Source of the DNA: Clavibacter zhangzhiyongii | GTDB taxonomy: Bacteria > Actinomycetota > Actinomycetes > Actinomycetales > Microbacteriaceae | Reading direction: 5' to 3' | Assembly: GCF_014775655.1 (NCBI RefSeq) | Contig: NZ_CP061274.1 | Coordinates: forward strand, 1,240,001 to 1,304,000 | Length of the DNA stretch: 64,000 nucleotides | Shown: positions 17,198 through 25,389 of the stretch, one piece after another | Layout: each line of letters starts with the position of its first letter | How positions within the stretch are numbered: position 1 is the first letter of the stretch | The notes under the pieces: model-generated | The model's input: only the letters and a program-made list of their open reading frames with translations | The model's database searches: none | What the model was told of the DNA's origin: nothing | Made by a program: the position numbers and the translations under genes

Positions 17198-18271
17198 ATG
17201 GCGCAGCACCCGCGACACGACCCGGTCGCCGGCGGCCCCGGCGATCTGCCCGCCGTCTCGTACGTCATGCCGATCCTCAACGAGGCGGCGCACGTCCGCG
17301 CGGCGGTCGACAGCATGATGCGGCAGGACTACGCCGGCCAGATCGAGGTCGTCCTCGCGCTCGGCCCGAGCACGGACGGCACGACCGAGGTCGTCCGCGA
17401 GATGGCCCGGGCGGATCCGCGCATCACGAGCGTCGACAACCCCTCGGGATCCACGCCCGGCGGCCTCAACGCCGCCATCCGCGCCACACGCCACCCCATC
17501 GTCATCCGCGTCGACGCCCACTCGCTGCTCCCGCACGACTACACGCGCATCGCCGTGGAGACGCTGCAGGCGACGGGCGCCGACAACGTCGGCGGCCTCA
17601 TGTCGGCCGAGGGGCGCACCCCGTTCGAGAAGGCGGTCGCCCGCGCGTACGGCGCCCGCGTCGGCCTCGGCGGCACCGCCCACCACGTCGGCGGCAAGGA
17701 GGGGCCGGCGGAGACCGCGTACCTCGGCGCCTTCCGCCGCGAGCGCCTGGTCGAGGTCGGCCTCTTCGACGAGGGCGTGCGCCGCGGCCAGGACTGGGAG
17801 CTGAACCGACGCCTCCGACAGACCGGCGGTCTGGTCTGGTTCACCCCGCGCATGAAGGTCACCTACCGCCCGCGCTCCACCTTCCGCTCGCTGATCCGCC
17901 AGTTCTTCGCCACGGGCCTGTGGCGCGGGGAGCTCGCGCGGCGGTACACGCGGCAGAACTCGGTGCGGTACTTCGTGCCGCCGGTCGCCGTGGCGGGCGT
18001 GGCCACGGGCCTCGTGCTCGGCGTCGCCGGCCTCGTCGGACCCGCGATCGGCCTGCCCGGCCTGCGACGGCTCGTCGCCGCGTTCGTCGTGCCCGGCGTC
18101 TACGCCGGCTTCGTCCTCGTGAGCACGGTGACCGTGGCGTCGCGGGACGGCGCGGCGACCATGCTGCGGTTCGCCGCCGTGCTGCCGTCCATCCACTTCA
18201 GCTGGGGCACCGGCTTCGTCCTCGGCTTCCTCGAGCTCACCGACGACCTCGACGGGCACACGGGCCGATGA
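17198..18271 (+). CDS. Family 2 glycosyltransferase with C-terminal membrane segments
   Basis: 357 residues. GT-A fold: VSYVMPILNEA start of the domain, GPSTDGT nucleotide-binding loop, IRVDAHS (metal/nucleotide Asp), AYLGAFRRE and the GQDWELNRRLRQTG acceptor-loop region (the ED/QDWE pattern). After residue 255 there are three or four membrane segments, so the enzyme acts at the cytoplasmic membrane. It starts a tightly overlapping three-gene operon with a CDP-alcohol phosphotransferase and a second GT2, consistent with assembly of a membrane-linked glycopolymer. Donor and acceptor are unknown. Confidence 0.88.
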   Translation: MAQHPRHDPVAGGPGDLPAVSYVMPILNEAAHVRAAVDSMMRQDYAGQIEVVLALGPSTDGTTEVVREMARADPRITSVDNPSGSTPGGLNAAIRATRHPIVIRVDAHSLLPHDYTRIAVETLQATGADNVGGLMSAEGRTPFEKAVARAYGARVGLGGTAHHVGGKEGPAETAYLGAFRRERLVEVGLFDEGVRRGQDWELNRRLRQTGGLVWFTPRMKVTYRPRSTFRSLIRQFFATGLWRGELARRYTRQNSVRYFVPPVAVAGVATGLVLGVAGLVGPAIGLPGLRRLVAAFVVPGVYAGFVLVSTVTVASRDGAATMLRFAAVLPSIHFSWGTGFVLGFLELTDDLDGHTGR

Positions 18272-19089
18272 CCGCGCAGCCCGGCACCGGCGATCGCGGC
18301 CTGCCCTCCTCCATAGCCGAGCTCCGACGGATCACGCAGCCGCCCGAGGTGCGTCTGCGGGCGAACGCCGAGCACTGGACGGCGCACCTCTACCTCCGCG
18401 ACCTCTCGCCGTACCTCACGTGGCTGCTGCTGCGCACCCGGATCAGCGCGAACGGCGTGACGGTCGTGATGATCCTCACGGGCTGGGCCGCCGCCGCGTC
18501 GCTCCTCATCCCCGGCATCGGCGGTGCCGCCCTCGCGCTGGTGCTCGGGCAGCTGCAGATGCTCGTCGACTGCTGCGACGGCGAGGTGGCCCGCTGGCGG
18601 CGCACGTCCTCGCCCGTCGGCCACTTCCTCGACGCCGTGGGGCACTACTCGACCGAGACGCTGATCGCGCTGGCCCTGGGGATCCGCGCCGCCGCGTATC
18701 CCTTCGAGGCGCCCGGGGCCCTGCCCTGGACGACGCTCGCGTTCGCGCTGGCCCTCGTGATGGTGCTCAACAAGGCGCTCAACGACATGGTCCGCGTGGC
18801 CCGGGCGTCCGCCGACCTGCCCAAGGCGCCCGTCGGCGCGGCAACGGTGGCGTCTCAGCAGTCGCTGATCGCGGTCGCGCGCCGGGCCGTGCGATTCCTG
18901 CCCTTCCACCGGATGTTCCACTCGGTCGAGCTGACGATCGTCGTCTTCGCCGTCGCGCTCGTCGGCCTCGTGGCCGGCCAGCCGGCGACCGACCGGGTGC
19001 TGCTCGTCGCGCTCGTGCCGCTGGCCGTGCTCGCGCTCGTCGGCCACTTCGTCATGATCGTCACCTCCCGTCGGCTGACCTCCGCGTGA
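18268..19089 (+). CDS. CDP-alcohol phosphotransferase family membrane protein
   Basis: 273 residues with about six membrane segments. The CDP-alcohol phosphotransferase motif is present as D101-CC-D104-G105-EV-A108-R109-(8)-G118-HFL-D122-AVG-H126; the last Asp, normally the catalytic base, is His here. These enzymes move a phosphoalcohol from a CDP-alcohol to a lipid or sugar acceptor. Overlaps by four bases (ATGA, GTGA) with genes on both sides. Together with the CTP/NTP-dependent nucleotidyltransferase at 24656-25348 it could place a phospho-polyol on a surface glycopolymer (inference). Confidence 0.85.
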   Translation: MTAQPGTGDRGLPSSIAELRRITQPPEVRLRANAEHWTAHLYLRDLSPYLTWLLLRTRISANGVTVVMILTGWAAAASLLIPGIGGAALALVLGQLQMLVDCCDGEVARWRRTSSPVGHFLDAVGHYSTETLIALALGIRAAAYPFEAPGALPWTTLAFALALVMVLNKALNDMVRVARASADLPKAPVGAATVASQQSLIAVARRAVRFLPFHRMFHSVELTIVVFAVALVGLVAGQPATDRVLLVALVPLAVLALVGHFVMIVTSRRLTSA

Positions 19090-19961
19090 CCGGCACCCTG
19101 CCGCGCGTCGGCGTCGTCGTCCTGAGTCAGGGGCGCCGGCCCGACGGGCTGGCCGCGTCGCTGCGCTCGGTGCTCCGGCAGGAGGGCGTGGTGGTCGACG
19201 TGGTCGTGGTCGGCAACGGGTGGGCGCCGGCGGGCCTCCCGGAGGGTGTCCGCGGCGTGCACCTGCCCGAGAACCTGGGCATCCCCGCGGGACGCAACGC
19301 CGGCGTGCCGCACGTCGGCGGCGAGACGCTGTTCTTCCTCGACGACGACGAGACCGTCCCGAGCGCGACCTTCCTCGCCGACTGCCTCGCGCTGATGCGC
19401 GCATCCGGGGACGTCGCGCTCGTCCAGCCGCGCATCATCGATCCGACCGGCGCCGCGACGCCGCGCCGGTGGATCCCACGTATCCGCAAGGGCGATCCCG
19501 CCGCGTCGAGCGCCGTCTTCTCCGTGCTCGAGGGCGCCGTCGTCGTCCGTCGCGACGCGTTCGAGGCCGCGGGCGGCTGGGCGGGGGAGTTCTTCTACGC
19601 CCACGAGGGGATCGAGCTCGCCTGGCGCGTCTGGGACCAGGGCCTGCGCGCGTGGTACGCGGGCGACCTCGTCGCGCATCACCCCGCCGTCGCCCCCACG
19701 CGCCACGCCGAGTACCACCGTCTGAACGCGCGCAACCGCGTCTGGCTCGCGCGCCGCAACCTGCCGCTGCCGCTCGTGCCCGTGTACGTCGGATCGTGGA
19801 CGGCCGTGCAGCTGATCCGCACCGCACGGAACCGCGACGGGCTCGGGACGTGGATGCGCGGCTGGCGCGAGGGCTGGACGACCTCGCCGGGAGTGCGCCG
19901 GCCGCTCTCGTGGCGCACGGTCCTGCGCATGACGCGCGCGGGCAGGCCGCCCGTCATCTGA
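19086..19961 (+). CDS. Family 2 glycosyltransferase
   Basis: 291 residues. GT-A features: VGVVVLSQGRRPDGLAASL start, NLGIPAGRNAG, the metal-binding FFLDDDETVPS, and AHEGIELAWRVWDQGL in the acceptor region (the HEDxEL-type loop). It resembles rhamnosyl/galactofuranosyl-type transferases of actinobacterial wall polymers. The C-terminus is basic and amphipathic, without clear membrane helices. GTG start overlaps the previous TGA (GTGA). A hairpin directly after the stop ends the operon. Confidence 0.87.
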   Translation: MTGTLPRVGVVVLSQGRRPDGLAASLRSVLRQEGVVVDVVVVGNGWAPAGLPEGVRGVHLPENLGIPAGRNAGVPHVGGETLFFLDDDETVPSATFLADCLALMRASGDVALVQPRIIDPTGAATPRRWIPRIRKGDPAASSAVFSVLEGAVVVRRDAFEAAGGWAGEFFYAHEGIELAWRVWDQGLRAWYAGDLVAHHPAVAPTRHAEYHRLNARNRVWLARRNLPLPLVPVYVGSWTAVQLIRTARNRDGLGTWMRGWREGWTTSPGVRRPLSWRTVLRMTRAGRPPVI

Positions 19962-19990
19962 TCGTGATCCGGCCGCGTCCGGTCACGATC
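19960..19990 (+). terminator. Hairpin ending the GT2/CDP-alcohol operon
   Basis: GATCGTGA (19960-19967, overlapping the stop codon) pairs with TCACGATC (19983-19990); an inner CCGG/CCGG helix continues the stem with a one-base bulge. Confidence 0.6.
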
Positions 19991-20046
19991 CCACACCGTT
20001 CCGCGCCCCCGGCCGGGGCACGGCGAAGGGCGCCCGGAGCGCTCGT

Positions 20047-20052
20047 TACGGT
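20047..20052 (+). promoter_or_regulatory. -10 hexamer TACGGT, leaderless promoter of the TagF-like gene
   Basis: TACGGT, six bases, then ATG at 20059, so +1 falls on the A of ATG. Confidence 0.6.
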
Positions 20053-20058
20053 GGATGC

Positions 20059-21342
20059 ATGGGTCTCCTGAACGACGCTCGCCTCGGCGTGCGCGCTGTC
20101 CGCTCACTGGTCCAGCAGCGCCGTGCGCGCGGTTCCCTGCAGCGCAAGCTCGCGCTCCGGGCCCCGTCGCCGCGGGGCGAGTACCGCGTCGCCGTGTACT
20201 TCGCCGACTCGGCCGTGAACATGTACCAGATCCGCCAGTGGTACCGCCCGCTGCTCGAGCTCGCGCGGACGCACCCGGTCGTGATCCTCAGCCGGCACCC
20301 GAGCGGCGCCGACGCGCTCCTCGACGAGAGCCCGCTGCCGGTCGAGTACGTGCGCCGCGTCGCGGACCTCGAGCGGGTCATCGCCGAGCAGGATATCCGC
20401 GTCGTCCTCTACGTCAACCAGAACACCCGCAACTTCCAGATGATGCGGTACGGACGCCGCTGGCACGTCTTCGTCAACCACGGCGAGTCCGACAAGATGT
20501 ACATGACGACCAACCAGTTCAAGGCGTACGACTACAGCCTCATCGCCGGCGACGCCGCCCGCGCCCGGCTCGGCAAGGTGCTCTGGGACTACGACCTCGA
20601 CCGTCGTGCCATCCCCATCGGCCGCCCCCAGGCCGACCATTACGCGGGCGAGCTGCCCTACGAGGAGGACGAGCGCACGGTCGTCCTGTACGCACCCACG
20701 TGGGAGGGCGACCGCGGAGCCGCCGCGTACGGATCCATCGCGTCGCACGGCGTGCCCCTCGTGCGCGACCTCGTCGCGACCGGACGGCACCGGGTCGTGT
20801 ACCGGCCGCATCCCCGCTCCGGCGTCGTCGACCCCGAGTACGCGCGGGCGAACCGGGAGATCGCGTCGATGCTCGAGCGGGCCAACGCGCTGGATCCGGC
20901 GGCCCAGCACGTCGTCGACCGCTCACGCGAGCTCGGCTGGCAGCTCTCCGCCGCGGACATGGCCATCGTCGACATCTCGGCCATGGTCTACGACCGCCTC
21001 GCCGCCGGGAAGCCGCTGCTCGTGACGCGGCCCGTGCGGCCCGAGGCCCAGATCGACACCGACGGGTACCTCTCCGACTGCGAGTGGCTCACCGCGGAGG
21101 AGGCCCGGTCGATCGTGTCGCGGCTCGACGCGCTCCAGCACGACGAAGCCGCCGACCGCCGTCTCGCCGCCTGGGTGCGGCACTACTTCGGGGACACGGC
21201 TCCCGGCGCGGCGACCGCGCGCTTCCACGCGGCGATCGACCAGCTGATGGGGGAGTGGGAGCGCCACGCGGCGCTGCACGCGCGCGACGGGGAGAGCGGA
21301 CCCGTCGACGACGAGGTGGACGACGAGGACGAGGACGCCTGA
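20059..21342 (+). CDS. CDP-glycerol glycerophosphotransferase family protein (TagB/TagF-like)
   Basis: 427 residues. N-terminal GT-B-like part with VAVYFADSAVNMYQIR and a conserved VNHGESDKM segment (the HGxxxK-type contact), C-terminal CDP-binding part with YAPTWEGDRG, YRPHPRSG and DISAMVYDRL, all hallmarks of the enzymes that add polyol-phosphate units to teichoic acids. The tail is a run of Asp/Glu (DDEVDDEDEDA). It probably acts on the cytosolic face of the membrane as part of the neighbouring glycopolymer gene set. Whether it primes or polymerises, and whether it uses CDP-glycerol or CDP-ribitol, cannot be read from sequence. Confidence 0.85.
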   Translation: MGLLNDARLGVRAVRSLVQQRRARGSLQRKLALRAPSPRGEYRVAVYFADSAVNMYQIRQWYRPLLELARTHPVVILSRHPSGADALLDESPLPVEYVRRVADLERVIAEQDIRVVLYVNQNTRNFQMMRYGRRWHVFVNHGESDKMYMTTNQFKAYDYSLIAGDAARARLGKVLWDYDLDRRAIPIGRPQADHYAGELPYEEDERTVVLYAPTWEGDRGAAAYGSIASHGVPLVRDLVATGRHRVVYRPHPRSGVVDPEYARANREIASMLERANALDPAAQHVVDRSRELGWQLSAADMAIVDISAMVYDRLAAGKPLLVTRPVRPEAQIDTDGYLSDCEWLTAEEARSIVSRLDALQHDEAADRRLAAWVRHYFGDTAPGAATARFHAAIDQLMGEWERHAALHARDGESGPVDDEVDDEDEDA

Positions 21343-21429
21343 GGGGCGCGTCTCGGATCCGCGGGCGGACGACCGGTCGGCGTCGTCGCCGAGAGGCCGG
21401 GCAGTCCCGCGGCGGCGCCTCGGCGGTGC

Positions 21430-22182
21430 CTACTTGCCGCGGGCGGCCTTCTTCTCGGCGACCCGGATGACGCGCGGCTTCTTCTCCGGCACCGCGAGCT
21501 CCGCGGGGAAGTCGGCGGGAGCGGGTCCGAAGGCCTGACGGGAGCTCGCGACGATCTTGCGGCCGAGCATCCGGTTCCCGGTGCCGCCGATGACGGCTCC
21601 GATGCCGAAGGGCACGGCGCGGCCGAGGGCGCTGGCGCCCTGGTTCACGACGAAGCGCTTGATGAAGGCGTGCTTGATGCGGTCGGCGATGGGGCCGATG
21701 GCGAAGGAGGGGAGACCGGAGGTGATGGCGCGGCCCCAGTTGCCGTTGCGGTCGACCGGCTCGCCCTGGAACTGCCCGGCGAACTGCTGGATGACCTGCG
21801 CGCCCGGGGCGCCGAGCATCATCGTCATGACCAGCGCCCGCGCCCGCGCCGGGTCCTCGACGGTGATGCCGTGGACCTCGGTGATGGACTGCGCGAAGAG
21901 CGCGCTGGCCTCGAGGAACCCGGCCGTCTCGACGCCCGTGAGGGCCAGCGAGACGCCCGTGCCGATCCCCGGGATGACCGCGCTGGCGCCCACGGCCGCG
22001 CCGCCCGCCGTGACGGCGGCGAGGAAGCGGCTCTCGAGGATCGCGATGATGCGGTCGGGCGACGCCTCGGGGTGGCGCGCCCGGATGGAGCGGATGTGGG
22101 CGAGCACGACCGGGCGCTGCACGGATAGGAGACGATCGATGCCGGTGGCCACGGTCGGGTCGAGGTCGGGAGCGTCCTTCAT
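21430..22182 (-). CDS. Conserved membrane-associated protein, EcsC-like (tentative)
   Basis: 250 residues. N-terminal helical region (LDPTVATGIDRLLSVQRPVVLAHIR), then a Gly/Ala-rich hydrophobic stretch (AVTAGGAAVGASAVIPGIGTGVSL), further helices with ITEVHGI and RALVMTMMLG, a second glycine-rich segment (GRAVPFGIGAVIGGTGNRMLG), and a Lys/Arg-rich tail ending AEKKAARGK. The IPGIGT and GIGAVIGGTGN motifs resemble EcsC-domain proteins, but I am not certain. No catalytic residues are evident. Monocistronic, with a leaderless-type promoter; convergent with the TagF-like gene. Confidence 0.5.
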   Translation of the reverse strand: MKDAPDLDPTVATGIDRLLSVQRPVVLAHIRSIRARHPEASPDRIIAILESRFLAAVTAGGAAVGASAVIPGIGTGVSLALTGVETAGFLEASALFAQSITEVHGITVEDPARARALVMTMMLGAPGAQVIQQFAGQFQGEPVDRNGNWGRAITSGLPSFAIGPIADRIKHAFIKRFVVNQGASALGRAVPFGIGAVIGGTGNRMLGRKIVASSRQAFGPAPADFPAELAVPEKKPRVIRVAEKKAARGK

Positions 22183-22188
22183 GCTCTG

Positions 22189-22194
22189 AGCCTA
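22189..22194 (-). promoter_or_regulatory. -10 hexamer TAGGCT, leaderless promoter of the EcsC-like gene
   Basis: Minus-strand TAGGCT, six bases, ATG at 22182. Confidence 0.6.
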
Positions 22195-22320
22195 CGCGCG
22201 GCCGCTGTGCCGTTCGTGCCCTCCCGATCGGGTCGTCGTGCAGAAGCCACCCCTATCCTCTGAGGCACAATCGCGCGGGCATGCGGCATCGCCGCTCTGG
22301 TCATTCCTCCATGTGGCGGA

Positions 22321-22326
22321 TAGGCA
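22321..22326 (+). promoter_or_regulatory. -10-like hexamer TAGGCA before the XRE regulator
   Basis: TAGGCA, six bases, ATG at 22333. The usually invariant last T is A, so this is weaker than the other leaderless cases. Confidence 0.4.
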
Positions 22327-22332
22327 TGTGCC

Positions 22333-22656
22333 ATGGTCACCACCGTCTCCGACGCCGCCGCCGAGTTCGGCGCCCGCGTGCGCGAGCAGCGCCAGCGCAT
22401 CGGCATCAGCCAGGAGACGCTCGCCGAGCTCTCCGGCATCCACTGGACAGCCCTCGGCAAGATCGAGCGCGGCCAGCGGAACCCCAGCCTCCGCAACATC
22501 ATCAAGATCGCCAGCGGACTGGACGTGGACGCGGGCCTGCTCGTGACCGGCCTGACCGCGGACATGCTGCCGCAGGACGACGGGGACTCCCCGGCCGACC
22601 TCATCCGGCTCGAGCGGGAACGCGAGCGCCGCGGCACCACCCCCGTCAGAAGCTGA
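22333..22656 (+). CDS. XRE-family transcriptional regulator
   Basis: 107 residues with one Cro/C1-type helix-turn-helix at about 13-68: RVREQRQRIGISQETLAELSG (helices 1-2), HWTALGKIERGQRNPSL (recognition helix) and NIIKIASGLDV. The rest is a short Arg/Glu-rich tail, with no ligand domain, so it probably binds DNA as a dimer. Its target is unknown. It is divergent from the EcsC-like gene, and its last 11 bases overlap, tail to tail, the end of the unknown gene on the other strand. Confidence 0.88.
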   Translation: MVTTVSDAAAEFGARVREQRQRIGISQETLAELSGIHWTALGKIERGQRNPSLRNIIKIASGLDVDAGLLVTGLTADMLPQDDGDSPADLIRLERERERRGTTPVRS

Positions 22657-22957
22657 CCCGCCACAGGTACTCGCCCCCGTCCGGCCGGAACCAGCGCACC
22701 ACCAGGACGGTGTCGAGCGCGAGGTCGTCGCCGCGGATGGTCGTGGACAGCCGCTCGCCCGGCCGCACTGTCACCGGCGCGCGCGACAGCATCGTGCCGG
22801 AGCCCAGCAGGTGCAGGGAGATGGCGTGCAGCACCTCGTCGCCGACGTTGACGAGCGCGAAGCGCGGGCGCTCCAGGGTGCGGTCGAAGTGCCAGGGCAC
22901 GCGGTACGCGGGCTCCGGATCGGGGCGGACGGGCAGGGGCGGGACGGGTCGCAGCAT
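22646..22957 (-). CDS. Hypothetical protein, 103 residues, beta-rich
   Basis: Not recognised. A Pro-rich start (RPVPPLPVRPDPEP) is followed by alternating hydrophobic strands (RFALVNVGDEVLHAISLHLLG, TVRPGERLSTTIRGDD, DTVLVVRWFRPDGGEYLWRVSF) that suggest a small beta-sandwich such as those binding nucleotides or carbohydrate. No signal peptide or membrane segment. It lies next to the glycopolymer exporter genes but on its own leaderless-type promoter, and its 3' end overlaps the XRE gene by 11 bases. Confidence 0.6.
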   Translation of the reverse strand: MLRPVPPLPVRPDPEPAYRVPWHFDRTLERPRFALVNVGDEVLHAISLHLLGSGTMLSRAPVTVRPGERLSTTIRGDDLALDTVLVVRWFRPDGGEYLWRVSF

Positions 22958-22963
22958 GCGTGC

Positions 22964-22969
22964 ACGGTA
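22964..22969 (-). promoter_or_regulatory. -10 hexamer TACCGT, leaderless promoter of the 103-residue protein
   Basis: Minus-strand TACCGT, six bases, ATG at 22957. Confidence 0.6.
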
Positions 22970-23033
22970 GGAGCGGCGTGCGACGCGCGGGGTCGCTGGC
23001 CTGTGGACGGCGCGTGCTGGGGAGGAGGGGCGG

Positions 23034-23819
23034 TCAGTCCGCCGGTGGCGCCGACCTCGGAGGGGCGTGGTCGGCGTTGTAGGCGTCCACCACCTCGTCG
23101 ATCGGGCCGTCGAGCACCAGGGCGCCCCCGTCGAGGTAGAGGCCCCGCGTGCAGAACCGCCGGAGGTCGCGCTCGTTGTGCGAGACGAAGAACAGCGTGC
23201 GGCCCTCGGCCAGCATCTCCTCGATCCGGCGGTAGCACTTCTCGCGGAACGCTCGGTCGCCGACGGCGAGCACCTCGTCCACGAGCAGGACGGGCTCGTC
23301 GAGGCGCGAGATGACCGCGAACGCGATGCGCACCTTCATCCCGCTGGAGAGGTGCTTGTAGGGGGTGTCGACGAAGTCGGGGATCTCGGCGAACGCGATG
23401 ATCTCGTCGAACTGCGCGTCGATCTCCGCCTTCGACATCCCATGCAGGCCGGCGGTGAGGTAGATGTTGTCGCGGACGGTGAGGTCGTTGACGAAGCCGC
23501 CCGTGATCTCGATGAGCGGGGCGACGCCCGCGTGGACGCCGATGGATCCCTCGTCCGCGATCAGCACCTCCGCCACGAGCTTGAGGAGCGTCGACTTGCC
23601 CTGGCCGTTGCGCCCGACGACGCCGATGGCCTCGCCGGCGCGGACCTCGAAGGAGACGTGGCGGAGCGGCCAGAACTCGCCCGGCCGGGCCCGTCGCGCG
23701 GAGCCGGCGAACAGGTCCTTGAAGCTCCGGCGGGCCTTGCGGTTCCGGCGGAAGCGGATGCCCGCGTCCTCCACCGAGATGACGGACCGGGCGGCTGGCT
23801 CCGGCTGCGGCGCGGCCAT
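23034..23819 (-). CDS. Teichoic acid/polysaccharide ABC exporter, ATP-binding subunit (TagH/Wzt-like)
   Basis: 261 residues. Polysaccharide-export ATPase features: a basic FRRNRKARRSFKD lead (the RxxxxxSLK/FKD segment of this family), Walker A GRNGQGKS, the family loop APLIEITGGFVNDLTVRDNIYL, signature HLSSGMKVRIAFAV, Walker B VLLVDEVLAVGD and H-loop FVSHNERD. The C-terminus stops soon after the ATPase domain, so there is no carbohydrate-binding Wzt tail. It pairs with the permease gene upstream (TGATG overlap) to flip a lipid-linked surface polymer across the membrane, with a probable substrate made by the neighbouring TagF-like, GT2 and CDP-alcohol enzymes. Confidence 0.9.
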   Translation of the reverse strand: MAAPQPEPAARSVISVEDAGIRFRRNRKARRSFKDLFAGSARRARPGEFWPLRHVSFEVRAGEAIGVVGRNGQGKSTLLKLVAEVLIADEGSIGVHAGVAPLIEITGGFVNDLTVRDNIYLTAGLHGMSKAEIDAQFDEIIAFAEIPDFVDTPYKHLSSGMKVRIAFAVISRLDEPVLLVDEVLAVGDRAFREKCYRRIEEMLAEGRTLFFVSHNERDLRRFCTRGLYLDGGALVLDGPIDEVVDAYNADHAPPRSAPPAD

Positions 23820-24643
23820 CAGATCTCCTTCAGCACGGCGGGCAGCGAGCGACGGAAGACGAACGACCCGACCACGACCAGCGCGGCGGCGATGAGGGCG
23901 CTCACGCCGACCGCGTACCAGTCGAGCTCGCCGGGGAAGAACGCGGAGCGGTACAGGCCGAAGACGCCGGTGAGCGGATTGAGGGCCGCCCACGGGTGCA
24001 GCTCCGGCGGCAGGTCGCGCGACGAGTACACGATGGGGGAGGCGTAGAAGAGGAAGCGCAGGACGAGCTTCACCGCGCGCTCCAGGTCGCGGAAGAACAC
24101 GACGAGCGGGGCGATGATCAGGCCGATGCCGAGGAGCAGGGCCGCCTGCAGGAGGACGGCGAGCGGGAGCAGCAGCACGTGGACGTCGAGTCGTGCTCCC
24201 GCAACGATCGCGAAGACGGCCAGCACGGGGAGGCTCGCGAGGAACTCGAAGCCCTTGGCGAGGACGAGCCGCAGCACCCAGATGGTGCGGGGGATCCGCG
24301 TCGACCGGACGAGCTTGGCCTGCGAGCTGAAGGCCTTCGTGAAGTCGCTGGTGGCGCCCGTGAACCACATCCACGGCAGGAGGGCCGCGAGGAGGAACAC
24401 GATGTACGGCTCCTCGCCGACGCTCCGCGAGAAGACGACGGTGAAGACGAACCAGTAGATGCCCGACATGACGAGCGGGTCGAGGATCGACCAGAACCAG
24501 CCGAGCGCGCTCGTCGAGTAGCGGACCTTGAGGTCGCGTGTCGTGAGGAGCCAGAGCGAGCGGCGGTAGCGCGCGGCGGGGGTGCGGAAGGCGCGACCGG
24601 GACGGGCGGCATCGGGCACGGCGGGGATCCTCTGCGTCAGCAT
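23819..24643 (-). CDS. Teichoic acid/polysaccharide ABC exporter, permease subunit (TagG/Wzm-like)
   Basis: 274 residues, six membrane segments of the ABC-2 polysaccharide-export type. The N-terminal amphipathic gate helix (RYRRSLWLLTTRDLKVRYSTSALGWFWSILDPL) is characteristic of Wzm/TagG, and WFTGATSDFTKAFSSQAKLVRSTRIPR forms the cytosolic coupling region. It starts 12 bases after the nucleotidyltransferase gene and its stop shares one base with the TagH-like start. It exports the polymer recognised by the ATPase subunit, most likely a teichoic-acid-like glycopolymer given the gene neighbours. Confidence 0.9.
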   Translation of the reverse strand: MLTQRIPAVPDAARPGRAFRTPAARYRRSLWLLTTRDLKVRYSTSALGWFWSILDPLVMSGIYWFVFTVVFSRSVGEEPYIVFLLAALLPWMWFTGATSDFTKAFSSQAKLVRSTRIPRTIWVLRLVLAKGFEFLASLPVLAVFAIVAGARLDVHVLLLPLAVLLQAALLLGIGLIIAPLVVFFRDLERAVKLVLRFLFYASPIVYSSRDLPPELHPWAALNPLTGVFGLYRSAFFPGELDWYAVGVSALIAAALVVVGSFVFRRSLPAVLKEI

Positions 24644-24655
24644 CCCCGAGGCGGT

Positions 24656-25348
24656 CTAGACGAAGAGGTTGGCCCTCTCGAGGTCCTCCGCGAAGTCGAC
24701 CTCGACCGCGTACAGGTCGGAGATGTCTACCGGTTCGACGAGCAGGGAGTCCTGCTCGATCGCCAACTCTATTCCACGCTCGAAGTAGTCCTGGTCGGCG
24801 ACCCGGGCGAGCTGGCGGATGAGGACCGGCTTGTCGGCGCGCGAGACGTAGTTGATGCCGACCGCCTCGCCGAGGCCGCCCTCCACCGTCTTCGACAGCT
24901 CGCGGATGTAGCCCTCGGGACTGGTCGTGTACTTGACCTCCTCGTCGGAGACGCGGGAGGTGTTGACGGTGACGAACGACTGGTCGCGCGCGATCATCGC
25001 GGCCGCGCGGCGCAGGATCATCGGGTCGAAGACCACGTCGCCGTTCATCCAGAGCACGCCGCCGGGGCCCGACGCACGGAGGGCGCGGAGCAGGCTCTTG
25101 GAGGTGTTGGTCTGGTCGTACTGCTCGTTGTAGATGTACTCGGCGTCCGGGAACGCGTCGATGATGTGGTCGAGCTTGTAGCCGACGACGATGCTTACCT
25201 TGGCGTCGTCGCCGAGGCCGAAGCGGATGTTGTCGAACTGCTGGCCCATGATCGTGCGGCCGTCGCTGAGCTCGGTGAGGGGCTTGGGGAGGCTGCGTCC
25301 GAGACGGCTGCCCATGCCTGCCGCCAGGATGACTACCTGGGTGGTCAT
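24656..25348 (-). CDS. Sugar/alcohol-phosphate nucleotidyltransferase (MobA-like NTP transferase)
   Basis: 230 residues. Nucleotidyl-transfer motifs: VILAAGMGSRLGRSLPKPL (G-x-G-x-R and the KP pair) and WMNGDVVFDP (metal Asp), a compact LicC/IspD-like single domain with no hexapeptide-repeat C-terminus. Such enzymes activate a phospho-alcohol or sugar-1-phosphate with CTP or another NTP. First gene of the operon with the TagGH-like exporter (GGAG eight bases before the ATG at 25348), so it may make the CDP-alcohol used by the CDP-alcohol phosphotransferase at 18268-19089 or by the TagF-like enzyme. The nucleotide and alcohol cannot be decided by eye. Confidence 0.83.
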   Translation of the reverse strand: MTTQVVILAAGMGSRLGRSLPKPLTELSDGRTIMGQQFDNIRFGLGDDAKVSIVVGYKLDHIIDAFPDAEYIYNEQYDQTNTSKSLLRALRASGPGGVLWMNGDVVFDPMILRRAAAMIARDQSFVTVNTSRVSDEEVKYTTSPEGYIRELSKTVEGGLGEAVGINYVSRADKPVLIRQLARVADQDYFERGIELAIEQDSLLVEPVDISDLYAVEVDFAEDLERANLFV

Positions 25349-25389
25349 GTGTTCTCCGTTCGATGCGGGGTGCCGAGCACGACCGGCAG

